Source of the DNA: DATMXT01 sp963662765
GTDB taxonomy: Bacteria; Bacillota; Clostridia; Oscillospirales; Feifaniaceae
Assembly (NCBI GenBank): GCA_963662765.2
Contig: CAXXUP010000005.1
Location: 62,001 to 126,000 of the forward strand
Direction: 5' to 3'
DNA length: 64,000 bases
The notes below the pieces were generated by a model. The model was not told where the DNA came from and searched no databases. It saw only the letters and a list, made by a program, of their open reading frames with translations. A program made the position numbers and the translations under genes. This document shows positions 1-8,071 of the stretch, piece by piece. Each line of letters begins with the position of its first letter. The first letter of the stretch is position 1.

Positions 1-640
1 GTGACCTCCGCATTTTTAAAGTGGCCGATATCGCTCGACTTCACTGTCGCCCCCTTTGCCGAAGAACCGCTAGCCGCAATCGTCGATACAAGTTTCGCTG
101 TGGAAGGGGAGCCCGTCACCGACACCATGCGGTTTGGCACAATCCCGCTCACAGGTGGCGAGACGGCTGCATTCTGCGAAGTGGACGGTAAGCTGTTTAA
201 GCTTGGCACAGTCGTTTCGTCGGACAGCTGCTCGCTGCAGCCTGTTTCAATCGGGGTGAGGGCGAATACTACATCTATACAGCCCAGATCGACTCTTCGG
301 GTGACACGAAGCTGATCCACCTCGAGGACGGCGGCGTCCCGGTGTCGCTTTTGGAGGTAGCGGGTGTTGCCACAAACGCCGACATTGATGGAGACGGCAA
401 AGATGAGACAGTACTTGAAACAGGCATCGTAAAAAACTGCTACGTCTACGAGTGGGAACCGGAGTCCGGGCAGGCACGCGTCGCTTCGATCAATACAGCG
501 CTCAAAAAGAGTCCGTCTTTTACAATCAGGAAAAGAAATATTTTACCCCTACATTCGGCGGAATCGGCTTCCTGCTCGACAGTTTTACCTATGAAAACGA
601 GCGTCTCGCACGCCACGTCCACTTCGATACCGGAGAATAG
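1..640 (+). pseudogene. Frame-disrupted FG-GAP-like protein, 5' end outside window
   Basis: A reading frame enters from the left edge in frame 1. It continues in frame 3 from about 255 (GEGEYYIYTAQIDSSG onward) and in frame 2 from about 500 (ESVFYNQEKKYF) to the stop at 638-640. The joins lie near a G4 run (about 253-258) and an A5 run (about 505-510). The middle part holds an acidic DIDGDGKDE loop, typical of FG-GAP/VCBS-like calcium-binding repeats, so a secreted or cell-surface repeat protein is likely. The true start is not visible. Two breaks in 400 bases, one at a homopolymer, suggest sequencing error as much as decay. Function is unknown. Confidence 0.5.
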
Positions 641-721
641 AAAAAAATATTTCCAAAACCGGTGATAATGTGGTAAGATAATTCATGATCAAAAAAAATA
701 CGAAAAAAGGAGTCACAAGCG

Positions 722-1015
722 ATGACTACGAGCTCACTTGGAAGCTTTGGAAGTTTTGGTGTAATCATCCTCACACTCGGCATCATGTATTTCTTTATGG
801 TTGTGCCGCAGAAGAAGAAAGAAAAAGCGGTTACAGAAATGCGGTCCGATCTTCAGATCGGTGACCGTGTCGTGACGATCGGCGGAATCATCGGACGTAT
901 TGTCAACATAAAGGACGACGCCATCACAATCGAGACCGGAACAGAAAAGACCCGCCTGCGGGTCATGCGTTGGGGTATCCAAGCAAAAGAATCACGAGAT
1001 ACAGCCGCGCAGTAA
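722..1015 (+). CDS. yajC: Preprotein translocase subunit YajC
   Basis: A 97-residue protein with one N-terminal membrane segment (about residues 10-28) followed by the family hallmark VVPQKKKEK. A compact beta domain follows with GDRVVTIGGIIGRIV, the conserved core of YajC. YajC is an accessory membrane subunit associated with SecDF at the Sec translocon. The start ATG sits 9 nt after AAGGAG. A terminator follows directly, so it ends its transcript. In related Clostridia yajC is often near the small membrane-protein gene that follows here, which supports the call. Confidence 0.93.
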   Translation: MTTSSLGSFGSFGVIILTLGIMYFFMVVPQKKKEKAVTEMRSDLQIGDRVVTIGGIIGRIVNIKDDAITIETGTEKTRLRVMRWGIQAKESRDTAAQ

Positions 1016-1031
1016 AATTGTACGCATGAAA

Positions 1032-1067
1032 GCACCTGCCGCATGGAATGCGGCAGGTGCCTTTTTT
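1032..1067 (+). terminator. Intrinsic terminator of yajC
   Basis: An 11-bp perfect GC-rich stem (1032-1042 with 1050-1060), a 7-nt loop and a run of six T, 16 nt after the yajC stop codon. Confidence 0.9.
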
Positions 1068-1167
1068 ATTGTAAATGATATATGGAGGAAATCACGTACC
1101 GGTTCTACACGTCAAGACAAAAGAATAAAATTCATTCAAGGGACAAACCACAAAAGGAGGGAAACTA

Positions 1168-1552
1168 GTGAACCGCATGGAAAAAAAAAGCGGGTACGCA
1201 GTTGTGGCCGCCAAGGGGCTGCTTGCTGTTCCTGCTGCTCATGGCGGCGATCAGTGCCGTCGGGACAAGACTGGGCAATGATACAGCGGAAAAAGTAGCA
1301 ATGATTGTGATTCTAAGCGCAGTGGCAGCCTACTGCGGGTTCGGTGCAGCAAAAAAAGGAGAAAAGAACGCAGTGCTGACCGGTGCGGCGGCGGGAACCA
1401 TCCTGTTTTTGCTGTCAATCATCTTATCCGTCATTTTGTTCGGGTCCTTTCCAAAGGGGAGTGCGCTGCTTAGAATCGTGGCGACCACCCTCATCCCTTC
1501 GGCACTGGGAGGGAGCATCGGTAGTCATTTCCGCCCACGTCGCCGCAGGTGA
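1168..1552 (+). pseudogene. TIGR04086-like small membrane protein, frame broken
   Basis: A good ribosome site (AAAAGGAGG, 1152-1160) precedes a GTG at 1168. That frame reads MNRMEKKSGYAVVAAKGLL and then loses sense. From about 1220 the next frame continues as LFLLLMAAISAVG, with four hydrophobic segments to a stop at 1550-1552. Joined, they give a protein of about 127 residues with a short basic head and four membrane helices, like the TIGR04086 family found near yajC/secDF in Clostridia. The break is at about 1216-1226; an A9 run also lies at 1181-1189. The family name rests on size, topology and context. The frame break may be a sequence error. Confidence 0.55.
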
Positions 1553-1730
1553 CTTATATGTTAGCTGCATGTAAAGTATCCACATAATCCACACACTTTT
1601 ACACATATACGAAATCATGGACATAAGCGCTGACAAAATCTAGATATTGGGGAAAACAGTTCCATGCGTTAACATAAATTGATTTACATAAAATTGATAA
1701 TAATTTGTTAAAATATTCGAGGTAATCCCA
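1553..1730. other. AT-rich intergenic stretch, no gene seen
   Basis: Together with the promoter, operator and leader at 1731-1865 this forms a gap of about 310 bases between the small membrane protein and the SpoIIM-like gene. It is markedly AT-rich and has no reading frame with a ribosome site. No convincing terminator was found for the upstream gene. Confidence 0.5.
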
Positions 1731-1759
1731 TTGATTTCTAGGGGTTAATGGTGTATAGT
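1731..1759 (+). promoter_or_regulatory. Sigma-A-type promoter for SpoIIM-like gene/xerD
   Basis: TTGATT (1731-1736), a 17-nt spacer and TATAGT (1754-1759). This is the only good promoter in the AT-rich gap and lies about 107 bases before the start codon at 1866. Confidence 0.6.
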
Positions 1760-1764
1760 GATCA

Positions 1765-1783
1765 TTACATAATAGTTATGTAA
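1765..1783. promoter_or_regulatory. Perfect dyad at predicted transcription start (operator candidate)
   Basis: TTACATAA and TTATGTAA form an 8-bp perfect inverted repeat with a 3-nt centre, placed over the predicted +1 of the promoter at 1731-1759. A second, looser repeat (GCAGA/TCTGC, about 1787-1805) follows. The position fits a repressor site; no regulator can be named. Confidence 0.45.
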
Positions 1784-1865
1784 AGTGCAGATGTATAATG
1801 TCTGCATACATACACACCATTTGCCGCATTTGATAATTATTCATTATTTTGTCACGGAGGACGAA

Positions 1866-2387
1866 ATGCGGCGAAGAAAAAAGCGTTTAAATAAGCCCGG
1901 CAACCTGCTTGGCCTTGTCGTTGGCGTTTACTCGATTGGGGTTGTCATCGGTGCGACGTCCTACACATTGTCGTCTCCGGTCGCGGCCGGCGCATCAACG
2001 CTCGCACAGGAACTCGGGCCTACGCGCCTTTGCGCGGCATCCATTGCGATTGCCTACTTCTTTTCTTTTTCCCTGCTTGGAGCACTGGCAGCCTTTATGT
2101 CAGCCTGTTTTTTTGGATTTATTGTCGGAGCGTGTTCGGCGTCTCTCCTGTCGATGGGAACCTTCGAAGGGATTTTGACCGGAATTCCATTTCTCGCTTT
2201 TTCCGCCCCGGCCGTCATTTTGCTCTGCTGCGCCTGTGCCGCTTCTTCAATGTCCATTATCAGAGTTTTTTCTGAGATAAAAATCAAAAGCGATTTCGTC
2301 AAAACTTCAAATACTTTGATCACGTCCACTGGGGTCGCCCTTTTATTTTTATTGTTTTCGGCGGTCACTGAGTTTTTTTTAAGTTAA
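1866..2387 (+). CDS. SpoIIM-like integral membrane protein
   Basis: A 173-residue protein with a basic N-terminus (MRRRKKRLNK) and about five hydrophobic segments (near residues 15-35, 55-80, 85-105, 112-135, 150-170). The first contains VIGA and a central one GFIVGA. Size, topology and position directly upstream of xerD resemble stage II sporulation protein M, a membrane protein of the DMP complex that remodels peptidoglycan during engulfment. Primary sequence similarity is weak by eye, so the name is tentative. The ATG at 1866 follows GGAGG at 1856-1860; an upstream in-frame start at 1785 lacks a ribosome site. Confidence 0.45.
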   Translation: MRRRKKRLNKPGNLLGLVVGVYSIGVVIGATSYTLSSPVAAGASTLAQELGPTRLCAASIAIAYFFSFSLLGALAAFMSACFFGFIVGACSASLLSMGTFEGILTGIPFLAFSAPAVILLCCACAASSMSIIRVFSEIKIKSDFVKTSNTLITSTGVALLFLLFSAVTEFFLS

Positions 2388-2567
2388 TAACCGGCAACTT
2401 TCATCGTTACGATTAAGCGGACAGCCGATTTTTTCGCTATTAAGGATGCAGGGCTCGCAAGTCCAATATGGAATCATGGGCCCTCTGACAAAGGAAAGTG
2501 GATCATCGTCCTACTGCGCCGTCTTGAATGAATTGAACGTTGTCAAAAGTCGTATGGGAGTCAGAAC

Positions 2568-3451
2568 ATGCAAGTGCAGTTGTCAGAGTTCATGTCTTAC
2601 CTCGAAACAAAAAAACATTCGTCTAATAATACGCTGCAGTCCTATAAACGGGATATTCTGCAGTTTATTGTTTTTGCAAACGAACACGGGGTATATTCCT
2701 TTTCAGACGTGACGAGCAACATCGCAAGCACGTATTTTGACGAGCTCAAAATTACAAAGGGCACCTTCCACGGTGTCCCGCGTATCCGCCTCGATCCATA
2801 CGCTTTATAAATATCTGCAGTCAAACGGCGCCGTCACCGGCAATCCGTTTTTGGAAGTCAAACGAGACAAGTGCAAGCGTGCACTGCCTCAGATTCTTAC
2901 AAAAGCCGAAGTTGAGCTGCTGCTTGAGCAACCCGATATCACCGAATTCAAAGGACTTCGCGACCGCTGCATGCTCGAGGTGCTTTATGCCACCGGCATC
3001 CGTGTCACGGAACTTGTCGATCTCAATGTCGAGGACGTCAATATCTCCATCGGTTTTATTCGCTGCCATCCCGGCGAAAAGGAGCGCATTGTACCGTTAT
3101 ATCCGCTGGCCGTCCGGTTTATCGTGGATTACCTGAATACCGCTCGCCCCATTTTTTCCACCCCTAAGTCCGGCAGCGCGCTTTTTCTCAACATGTCCGG
3201 AGAGCGGCTCACAAGACAGGGTTTTTGGAAACTCTTAAAGAAGTATCTAGCAGTCTGCGGGAATCCGCAGCCACCTGACACCCCAAACGCTTCGGCATTC
3301 CTTTGCGGCCCACCTGCTGGAAAACGGCGCCGATTTGAAGTCGATTCAGGAGATGCTCGGCCATACTGACATCGCAACGACCCAGATTTATTCTCAGCTC
3401 ATTAAGGACAGATTCCGCAATGTCTATACGAAATATCATCCCAGGGCGTAG
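2568..3451 (+). pseudogene. xerD: Site-specific tyrosine recombinase XerD, two frame breaks
   Basis: Three consecutive frames together make a full XerD of about 294 residues. 2568-2760 gives the SAM-like N-terminal core-binding domain (MQVQLSEFMSYLETKKHSS...). 2765-3247 gives the linker and most of the catalytic domain (ATGIRVTELVDL with the first catalytic Arg, and EKERIVPL with the Lys). About 3250-3451 gives LRHSFAAHLL (His/Arg box), MLGHTDIATTQIYSQL (His and nucleophile Tyr) and the stop. All active-site residues survive, and flanking codons agree across each join, so sequence error or very recent mutation is more likely than decay. XerD resolves chromosome dimers at dif with XerC; xerC lies at 7077. 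Confidence 0.8.
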
Positions 3452-3459
3452 GTGATACG

Positions 3460-3969
3460 GTGAACCATCTGTATGCCGGCGACGGCAAAGGCAAGACGAC
3501 CGCGGCTTTTGGACTGGCCCTCAGGTTTGCCGGAAGCGGCGGACATGTCCTCATCATACAGTTTTTGAAGAGCTCGGACAGCAGCGAAATTGCCGCTGTC
3601 CGCCATGTTGCGGGCATCGAGGTATATAATGCCGAGAGTCCGCACGGTTTTTATCACACCCTCTCCGGTGAGGAGAAAGGGCGCCTCGCTAAAGAGATCG
3701 ACGCCGAGCTTGCGGCCGCCCAGTCGGCGGTATCTGCCCGCACCTGCGGCTTGCTCATTCTCGACGAGGCGCTTGATGCAGTAGGCCTCGGTCTTATTGA
3801 CGAAAAACGCCTGCTGGAGATGATAAAGACAGCCGCCTGCGAAGTGGTGCTGACCGGCAGAAATCCCTCGAAACGCTTCATTGAGGCGGCCGACTACTAT
3901 ACAGAATTCGTTTGCAAAAAACACCCGTATGAGCGGGGCATATCGGCCCGACGGGGAATTGAGTACTGA
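3460..3969 (+). CDS. cobO: Cob(I)alamin adenosyltransferase, CobO/BtuR family
   Basis: A 169-residue protein. The N-terminal P-loop AGDGKGKTTAAFG (about residues 6-18) is the signature of the CobA/CobO/BtuR fold, followed by HVLIIQFLK and LLILDEALDAVGLGL (Walker-B-like). These enzymes transfer the adenosyl group of ATP to corrinoid Co(I), making adenosylcobalamin. It starts with GTG eight bases after the xerD stop and is probably cotranscribed. No other cobalamin synthesis gene is adjacent, so it may serve corrinoid salvage. Confidence 0.88.
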   Translation: MNHLYAGDGKGKTTAAFGLALRFAGSGGHVLIIQFLKSSDSSEIAAVRHVAGIEVYNAESPHGFYHTLSGEEKGRLAKEIDAELAAAQSAVSARTCGLLILDEALDAVGLGLIDEKRLLEMIKTAACEVVLTGRNPSKRFIEAADYYTEFVCKKHPYERGISARRGIEY

Positions 3970-4069
3970 AGTTTTTGGGGTCCTTTGAATAGGCGAATAT
4001 AGGGTTTTTCGGCCCTGTAAGGAATAGCATACGGCGTCATCCGGCTGAATAAAGTGTACGGGTGATGAT

Positions 4070-4765
4070 ATGAGAAGACGCTTTATGCCGTACCGCTATG
4101 CCGTCCTTGTTGCCGCTGCGGCCCTAATCGGAGCAGCCTTATATTTTTCGCGGGATATTCCGGTTCAGATTTACAAGGACCCGGAAAGGGTTGTCGTCCT
4201 CGACGCCGGACACGGGGGATTTGACGGCGGCGCTCAGTCCCGCTCCGGGATCTTGGAAAAAACGCTGAATCTTCAGGTTGCGAAAAAGCTCGAGCTCATC
4301 CTGCTGCAGCGTGGCTATACGGTTGTGATGACCCGTGAGGGGGATTACGCGCTTCAGGACGAGGGTAAAACCGGCAAGCCGGCCGATTTGAGTGCACGGG
4401 TTAAAATTGCGAAAGAACACCCCGAGGGCATCCTGGTGAGCATTCACATGAATAAGTTTGCCGTTGCGAAATACTGCGGGAGCCAAGTGTTTTTTTCCGA
4501 TAATTGTGAAAACTCCGGAGTGCTGGCCGAGAAAATTCAGACCGGCATCCGCGAGGGCCTTCAGCCGGACAACACCCGTCAGTCAAAGCCCGCCGACCGG
4601 GATATCTATTTGCTCGAAAACCTCGAAATGCCGGCCGTCATTGTGGAATGCGGCTTTTTGTCAAACGCAGCGGAGGCGCTGATGCTGACCTCCGATCCTT
4701 ACCAGGCCTCCCTTGCCGAGTGCATCGCCGACGGGATCGACTCATTTTACGATATGGGGACGTGA
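4070..4765 (+). CDS. cwlD: N-acetylmuramoyl-L-alanine amidase CwlD
   Basis: A 231-residue protein with an N-terminal signal anchor (about residues 8-25) and an Amidase_3 domain. Zinc ligands are visible: DAGHGGFDGG (His), the Glu of ILEKTLNL and SIHMN (His); VECGFLSN carries the catalytic Glu. CwlD removes peptide side chains from spore cortex peptidoglycan so that muramic-delta-lactam can form. Length and single-anchor topology match CwlD rather than the soluble autolysins. Its stop lies just before the radA start, suggesting translational coupling. Confidence 0.85.
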   Translation: MRRRFMPYRYAVLVAAAALIGAALYFSRDIPVQIYKDPERVVVLDAGHGGFDGGAQSRSGILEKTLNLQVAKKLELILLQRGYTVVMTREGDYALQDEGKTGKPADLSARVKIAKEHPEGILVSIHMNKFAVAKYCGSQVFFSDNCENSGVLAEKIQTGIREGLQPDNTRQSKPADRDIYLLENLEMPAVIVECGFLSNAAEALMLTSDPYQASLAECIADGIDSFYDMGT

Positions 4766-4770
4766 AAACA

Positions 4771-6162
4771 GTGGCAAAACCTAAAACCGTGTATGTTTGC
4801 GGAAATTGCGGCTACGAGAGCATAACGTGGTATGGCAAATGCCCTTCCTGCGGCGAATTCTCCACCATGGTGGAGGAGACCCGGCTGCCGGAGCAGGCCC
4901 CGAGTAGGTCGGGGAGGCGGGGTGGGGGTGTGCCTCAGCGCGCGGCACCGCTGTCTTCCGACGTATATTGCAGTGATGAGGAAAACCGGATATCGACCGG
5001 GCTTTCGGAGCTAGACCGGGTGTTCGGCGGCGGAATGGTCAAAGGCTCGGTGACGCTGCTTGGCGGCGATCCGGGAATTGGAAAATCGACCCTGCTTTTG
5101 CAGATCTGCGAGACGCTCGGAAAAACGCAAAAAGTGCTCTATGTGTCGGGCGAAGAGTCCCGCCGGCAAATTAAAATGCGGGCCGTGCGCCTCGGCGTCA
5201 CGACGGAAAATTTGCTGCTGCTGACCGATACCGAGCTGCAGGCGGTCGACCTGGCAATTGAGAACCTGAAGCCGGATATCGTCTTTATCGACTCCATTCA
5301 GACCATGTACAACAGCGAGCTGACCTCGCTGCCCGGAAACCCCTCCCAGATACGGGACTGCGCCGCAGCCCTGATTGCTACAGCGAAAAGCCGTGAAATC
5401 GCAATTGTTTTCATCGGGCATATGAACAAGGAGGGCACAATCGCAGGTCCCAAGATGCTGGAGCACATCGTCGATACGGTCCTGTATTTCGAAGGGGACA
5501 AAAACCTGACTTACCGCATCATACGGGCGGTAAAAAACCGTTTTGGCTCCACGAATGAAATCGGGATCTTCGAGATGGGCGAGGAAGGGCTGATTGAGGT
5601 TCCGAACCCTTCTGCCGCACTGCTCTCCGGTCGGCCGGAAAACGTCGCCGGCACCTGCATGGTCTGTGTATATGAGGGAACGAGGCCCATTCTTGCCGAA
5701 GTGCAGGGCCTGATCAACCAGACATACCTTGGAACCGCCCGCAGAATGGCCAACGGCATCGACTACAACCGGCTGACCATGCTGCTTGCCGTCCTTGAAA
5801 AGCGGACAGGCTTGAAGCTATCCACCTGCGACGCCTACTGCAACGTCATTGGCGGGCTGAAACTCACGGAGCCGTCAAGCGACCTTGCGGCCGTACTCGC
5901 ATGCGCGTCGAGCTATTTCGACCGGCCCGTGATCGAGAACCTCATCGTTTTCGGAGAAGTGGGGCTGGTAGGGGAGCTGCGGTCGGTTCGAAACGTCGCT
6001 GCCCGTGTCAGCGAGGCTATGCGGCTCGGCTATACAAAATTTGTCATCCCGTTTGCAAACAGGCCAAAGCGTGCAATCGAGGGAGCCACGATATACGCCG
6101 TGAAGAATATCGGAGAGGCAATTGAGATCGCAATCAGGCCGGTTGACAAAGCAGAGAAATGA
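4771..6162 (+). CDS. radA: DNA repair protein RadA
   Basis: 463 residues, the usual length. Order of elements: C4 zinc finger (Cys 10, 13, 24, 27), Walker A GGDPGIGKSTL, the RadA-specific VKNRFGSTNEIGIF motif, and a C-terminal Lon-protease-like domain. RadA is a RecA-like DnaB-type helicase that promotes branch migration in recombinational repair. The GTG at 4771 is preferred because it gives the canonical start MAKPKTVYVC and lies 10 nt after GGGGA; a GTG at 4762 overlaps the cwlD stop. Confidence 0.93.
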   Translation: MAKPKTVYVCGNCGYESITWYGKCPSCGEFSTMVEETRLPEQAPSRSGRRGGGVPQRAAPLSSDVYCSDEENRISTGLSELDRVFGGGMVKGSVTLLGGDPGIGKSTLLLQICETLGKTQKVLYVSGEESRRQIKMRAVRLGVTTENLLLLTDTELQAVDLAIENLKPDIVFIDSIQTMYNSELTSLPGNPSQIRDCAAALIATAKSREIAIVFIGHMNKEGTIAGPKMLEHIVDTVLYFEGDKNLTYRIIRAVKNRFGSTNEIGIFEMGEEGLIEVPNPSAALLSGRPENVAGTCMVCVYEGTRPILAEVQGLINQTYLGTARRMANGIDYNRLTMLLAVLEKRTGLKLSTCDAYCNVIGGLKLTEPSSDLAAVLACASSYFDRPVIENLIVFGEVGLVGELRSVRNVAARVSEAMRLGYTKFVIPFANRPKRAIEGATIYAVKNIGEAIEIAIRPVDKAEK

Positions 6163-6165
6163 CGC

Positions 6166-6202
6166 TTAAAAAAGTCAGGATGCCGCATTAGGCATCCTGA
6201 CT
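6166..6202 (-). terminator. Terminator for ogt, possibly also radA
   Basis: A 12-bp perfect stem (6173-6184 with 6191-6202) and a 6-nt loop. On the minus strand the stem is followed by a run of T, so it suits the ogt transcript. On the plus strand the T tract is poor (CTCATAAT), but it may still end radA. Confidence 0.75.
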
Positions 6203-6346
6203 CTCATAATATGGACATCCGCCGTCTGAGGCGACAGCAATAGGGACCGCCGTGTGCAGTGCACAGTAGCCGTCCACTTGATGTTTGCAGTTCGCGGCAC
6301 AATTAATCATACGCTTAGTCTTGCCGGGAAAAAGTGAAAAATACGG

Positions 6347-6375
6347 TTGACAGGCAAAAGGGGACGTGGTATGAT
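6347..6375 (+). promoter_or_regulatory. Near-perfect sigma-A promoter without an assigned gene
   Basis: TTGACA (6347-6352), exactly 17 nt, and TATGAT (6370-6375), on the plus strand. The nearest plus-strand gene, xerC, starts 700 bases later, beyond antisense passage through ogt. Confidence 0.65.
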
Positions 6376-6386
6376 CAGGTCAGCAT

Positions 6387-6414
6387 TTTCTACAAAATAA
6401 AAATTTTGTAGAAA
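6387..6414. promoter_or_regulatory. 12-bp perfect inverted repeat just after the orphan promoter
   Basis: TTTCTACAAAAT and ATTTTGTAGAAA separated by AAAA, starting 12 bases after the -10 box. It could be an operator at +5 to +32 or the 5' hairpin of a small RNA. It has no T tract, so it is not a standard terminator. Confidence 0.55.
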
Positions 6415-6547
6415 TGAGAGAAGAGGCAAATCCGGAAAATACCCGAAAAAGGAGCTTGTACCTTCGAAAGCCTCCCGGTGTCGATTTGGCTCCCTGGACA
6501 GCCTGCACAGCATTTTTGTTTAGTCTTTTCTCAGTGCCATCCGGATT

Positions 6548-7078
6548 TCAAAGAATTTTATAATTTCCACCGTCTACCGCGTGTCCCTCAAGCTGCAGCA
6601 GCGCACGCTTTGCAGGAAGTCCGCCGCCAAACTTTGTGAGGCTTCCGTCAGCGCCGACAGCCCTGTGGCATGGGATAATCAGCGATACCGGATTAGCTCC
6701 GCAAGCAGCGCCCACGGCACGCGGCGCATCCGGCACACCGGCGCGCCGTGCAAGCTCTCCGTATGTCAGGAACTCTCCGTATGGCACCCGGTACAATGTC
6801 TCCCACACCCGATGCTGAAACGGTGTCCCCTTGTACTCCGTTGGAACGGTGAATCCCCTTCTCTTTTTGTTAAAATATTCACAAATTTCTCTTCCGGCAG
6901 AGATGAGGATTCGGTTCTCTGCCATGACCGGTTCACCGTAATACTGTTTTATGTACCGCAACATACGACGCTGCGACTCCGGCAGTTCAAACGAGATGCC
7001 AACAACGGCCGTGTCGGTCGCATAAATCGACAACTCCCCTACCGGGCTTTGCATTTTGAGAAAGGACGGCTGATTCAT
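6548..7078 (-). CDS. ogt: Methylated-DNA--protein-cysteine methyltransferase
   Basis: 176 residues from the ATG at 7078. The active-site box IPCHRAVG carries the acceptor Cys, preceded by the recognition-helix region PFQHRVWETLYRVPYGEFLTYGELA (cut into its known pieces PFQHRVW and PYGEFLTYGELA), both diagnostic of Ogt/MGMT. The enzyme transfers O6-alkyl groups from guanine to itself, a suicide reaction. A longer start at 7102 is possible. The ATG at 7078 gives the natural N-terminus MNQPSFLKMQSPVGEL and shares the tetranucleotide CATG with the divergent xerC start. Confidence 0.9.
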   Translation of the reverse strand: MNQPSFLKMQSPVGELSIYATDTAVVGISFELPESQRRMLRYIKQYYGEPVMAENRILISAGREICEYFNKKRRGFTVPTEYKGTPFQHRVWETLYRVPYGEFLTYGELARRAGVPDAPRAVGAACGANPVSLIIPCHRAVGADGSLTKFGGGLPAKRALLQLEGHAVDGGNYKIL

Positions 7079-8051
7079 GGATCCAAAATACCCCCCTGTC
7101 ATACGGAACTTTCTAACTTATATGGAGACCATCAAGGGTCGGTCTAGCCTGACGGTCGATGAGTATGGACTTGACTTACGTATGTTTTTCCGCTTTGTCA
7201 TGCGGGTAAGGAAACTGGTTCCCGCGTCTTCAGAGATGGACGAGATCGACATATCGGAACTTGACATTGATTTTGTCAAGTCCGTCACGCTCTCCGACAT
7301 CTACGAATTCTTGAACTATCTTGCCCGTACGAGGGAGGACAACAACACCACCCGCGCACGGAAGGTCTCGACCCTCAAGTCCTATTTCGGATATATGTCG
7401 ACGAGGATGCACCTCATCGATGAAAACCCGACCGCCGCCCTCGAGGCGCCGAAAATCCGCACCGCGCTACCGGTCCACCTGACCCTTGAGGAGGCACAGA
7501 CGCTGCTTGGCGGCATCAGCGGCCGAAACCGCATTCGGGACTACGCGATTTTGACGCTCTTCTTAAACTGCGGCATGCGACTGGCCGAACTGGTTGGCAT
7601 GAACATCACCGATATTGATTTTGTGGGTGGCAGCGCAAAAATCAAAGGCAAGGGTGACAAAGAGCGCATGATTTACCTCAATCCCGCCTGTATGGACGCG
7701 GTAAAGACCTACTTGAAAGTGCGGCCGGTCGACGGGGTCGAGGCCCAAAGCCGCAATGCGCTCTTTTTAAGCGGGCAAAACCGACGTATCGGCCGCAGCG
7801 CAGTCCAGAAGCTGGTTGAAAAGCATCTTTCAGTGACAGGCCTTGGCGACAAAGGATATTCCACCCACAAGCTGCGCCACACGGCGGCCACTTTGATGTT
7901 CCAAGAGGGCGTCGATGTGCGCACCCTGAAAGAGGTGCTTGGCCACGAGCAGCTCAACACTACCCAGATTTATACGCACGTCTCAAACGAGGGCGTTCGG
8001 GATGCGATGAACAAAAACCCCTTGGCGGACATAAAAAAAGGCTCCCGGTAA
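7077..8051 (+). CDS. xerC: Site-specific tyrosine recombinase XerC
   Basis: 324 residues. An N-terminal core-binding domain carries an acidic insertion (about residues 43-66, EMDEIDISELDID) and is followed by the catalytic domain: GMRLAELVGM (Arg), KGKGDKER (Lys), THKLRHTAAT (His-x-x-Arg-His), LGHEQLNTTQIYTHV (His, nucleophile Tyr). All catalytic residues are intact, unlike the frame-broken xerD at 2568. XerC/XerD act at dif to resolve chromosome dimers. AAAGGA lies nine bases before the ATG. A bidirectional terminator overlaps the stop codon. Confidence 0.9.
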   Translation: MDPKYPPVIRNFLTYMETIKGRSSLTVDEYGLDLRMFFRFVMRVRKLVPASSEMDEIDISELDIDFVKSVTLSDIYEFLNYLARTREDNNTTRARKVSTLKSYFGYMSTRMHLIDENPTAALEAPKIRTALPVHLTLEEAQTLLGGISGRNRIRDYAILTLFLNCGMRLAELVGMNITDIDFVGGSAKIKGKGDKERMIYLNPACMDAVKTYLKVRPVDGVEAQSRNALFLSGQNRRIGRSAVQKLVEKHLSVTGLGDKGYSTHKLRHTAATLMFQEGVDVRTLKEVLGHEQLNTTQIYTHVSNEGVRDAMNKNPLADIKKGSR

Positions 8052-8071
8052 ACCCGGGAGCCACATTTTTT
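8033..8071. terminator. Bidirectional terminator between xerC and rplA
   Basis: A 9-bp GC-rich stem (8040-8048 with 8054-8062) flanked by A7 on the left and T6 on the right, serving both convergent genes. It contains the xerC stop codon, and its T tract touches the rplA stop codon. Confidence 0.9.

Larger units (their letters stand above)
6203..6547. other. Intergenic stretch with orphan promoter, no clear gene
   Basis: 345 bases between the radA/ogt terminator and the end of ogt. It contains the strong promoter (6347-6375) and dyad (6387-6414) listed separately. A 49-codon frame from the ATG at 6414 has no ribosome site and no recognisable content. Nothing else coding was seen. Confidence 0.5.

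Noticed and set aside
1082..1165. Short frame between yajC and the small membrane protein as ScfA (six-cysteine peptide), which often sits there
   Set aside because: The 28-codon frame has no cysteine and no ribosome site.
6414..6563. 49-codon frame after the orphan promoter as a real gene
   Set aside because: No ribosome site, the ATG lies in the hairpin arm, and the sequence has no protein-like pattern.
2568..8051. xerD and xerC as integrases of a mobile element
   Set aside because: Both have Xer length and motifs, are not next to a tRNA or repeats, and no other mobility genes are near.
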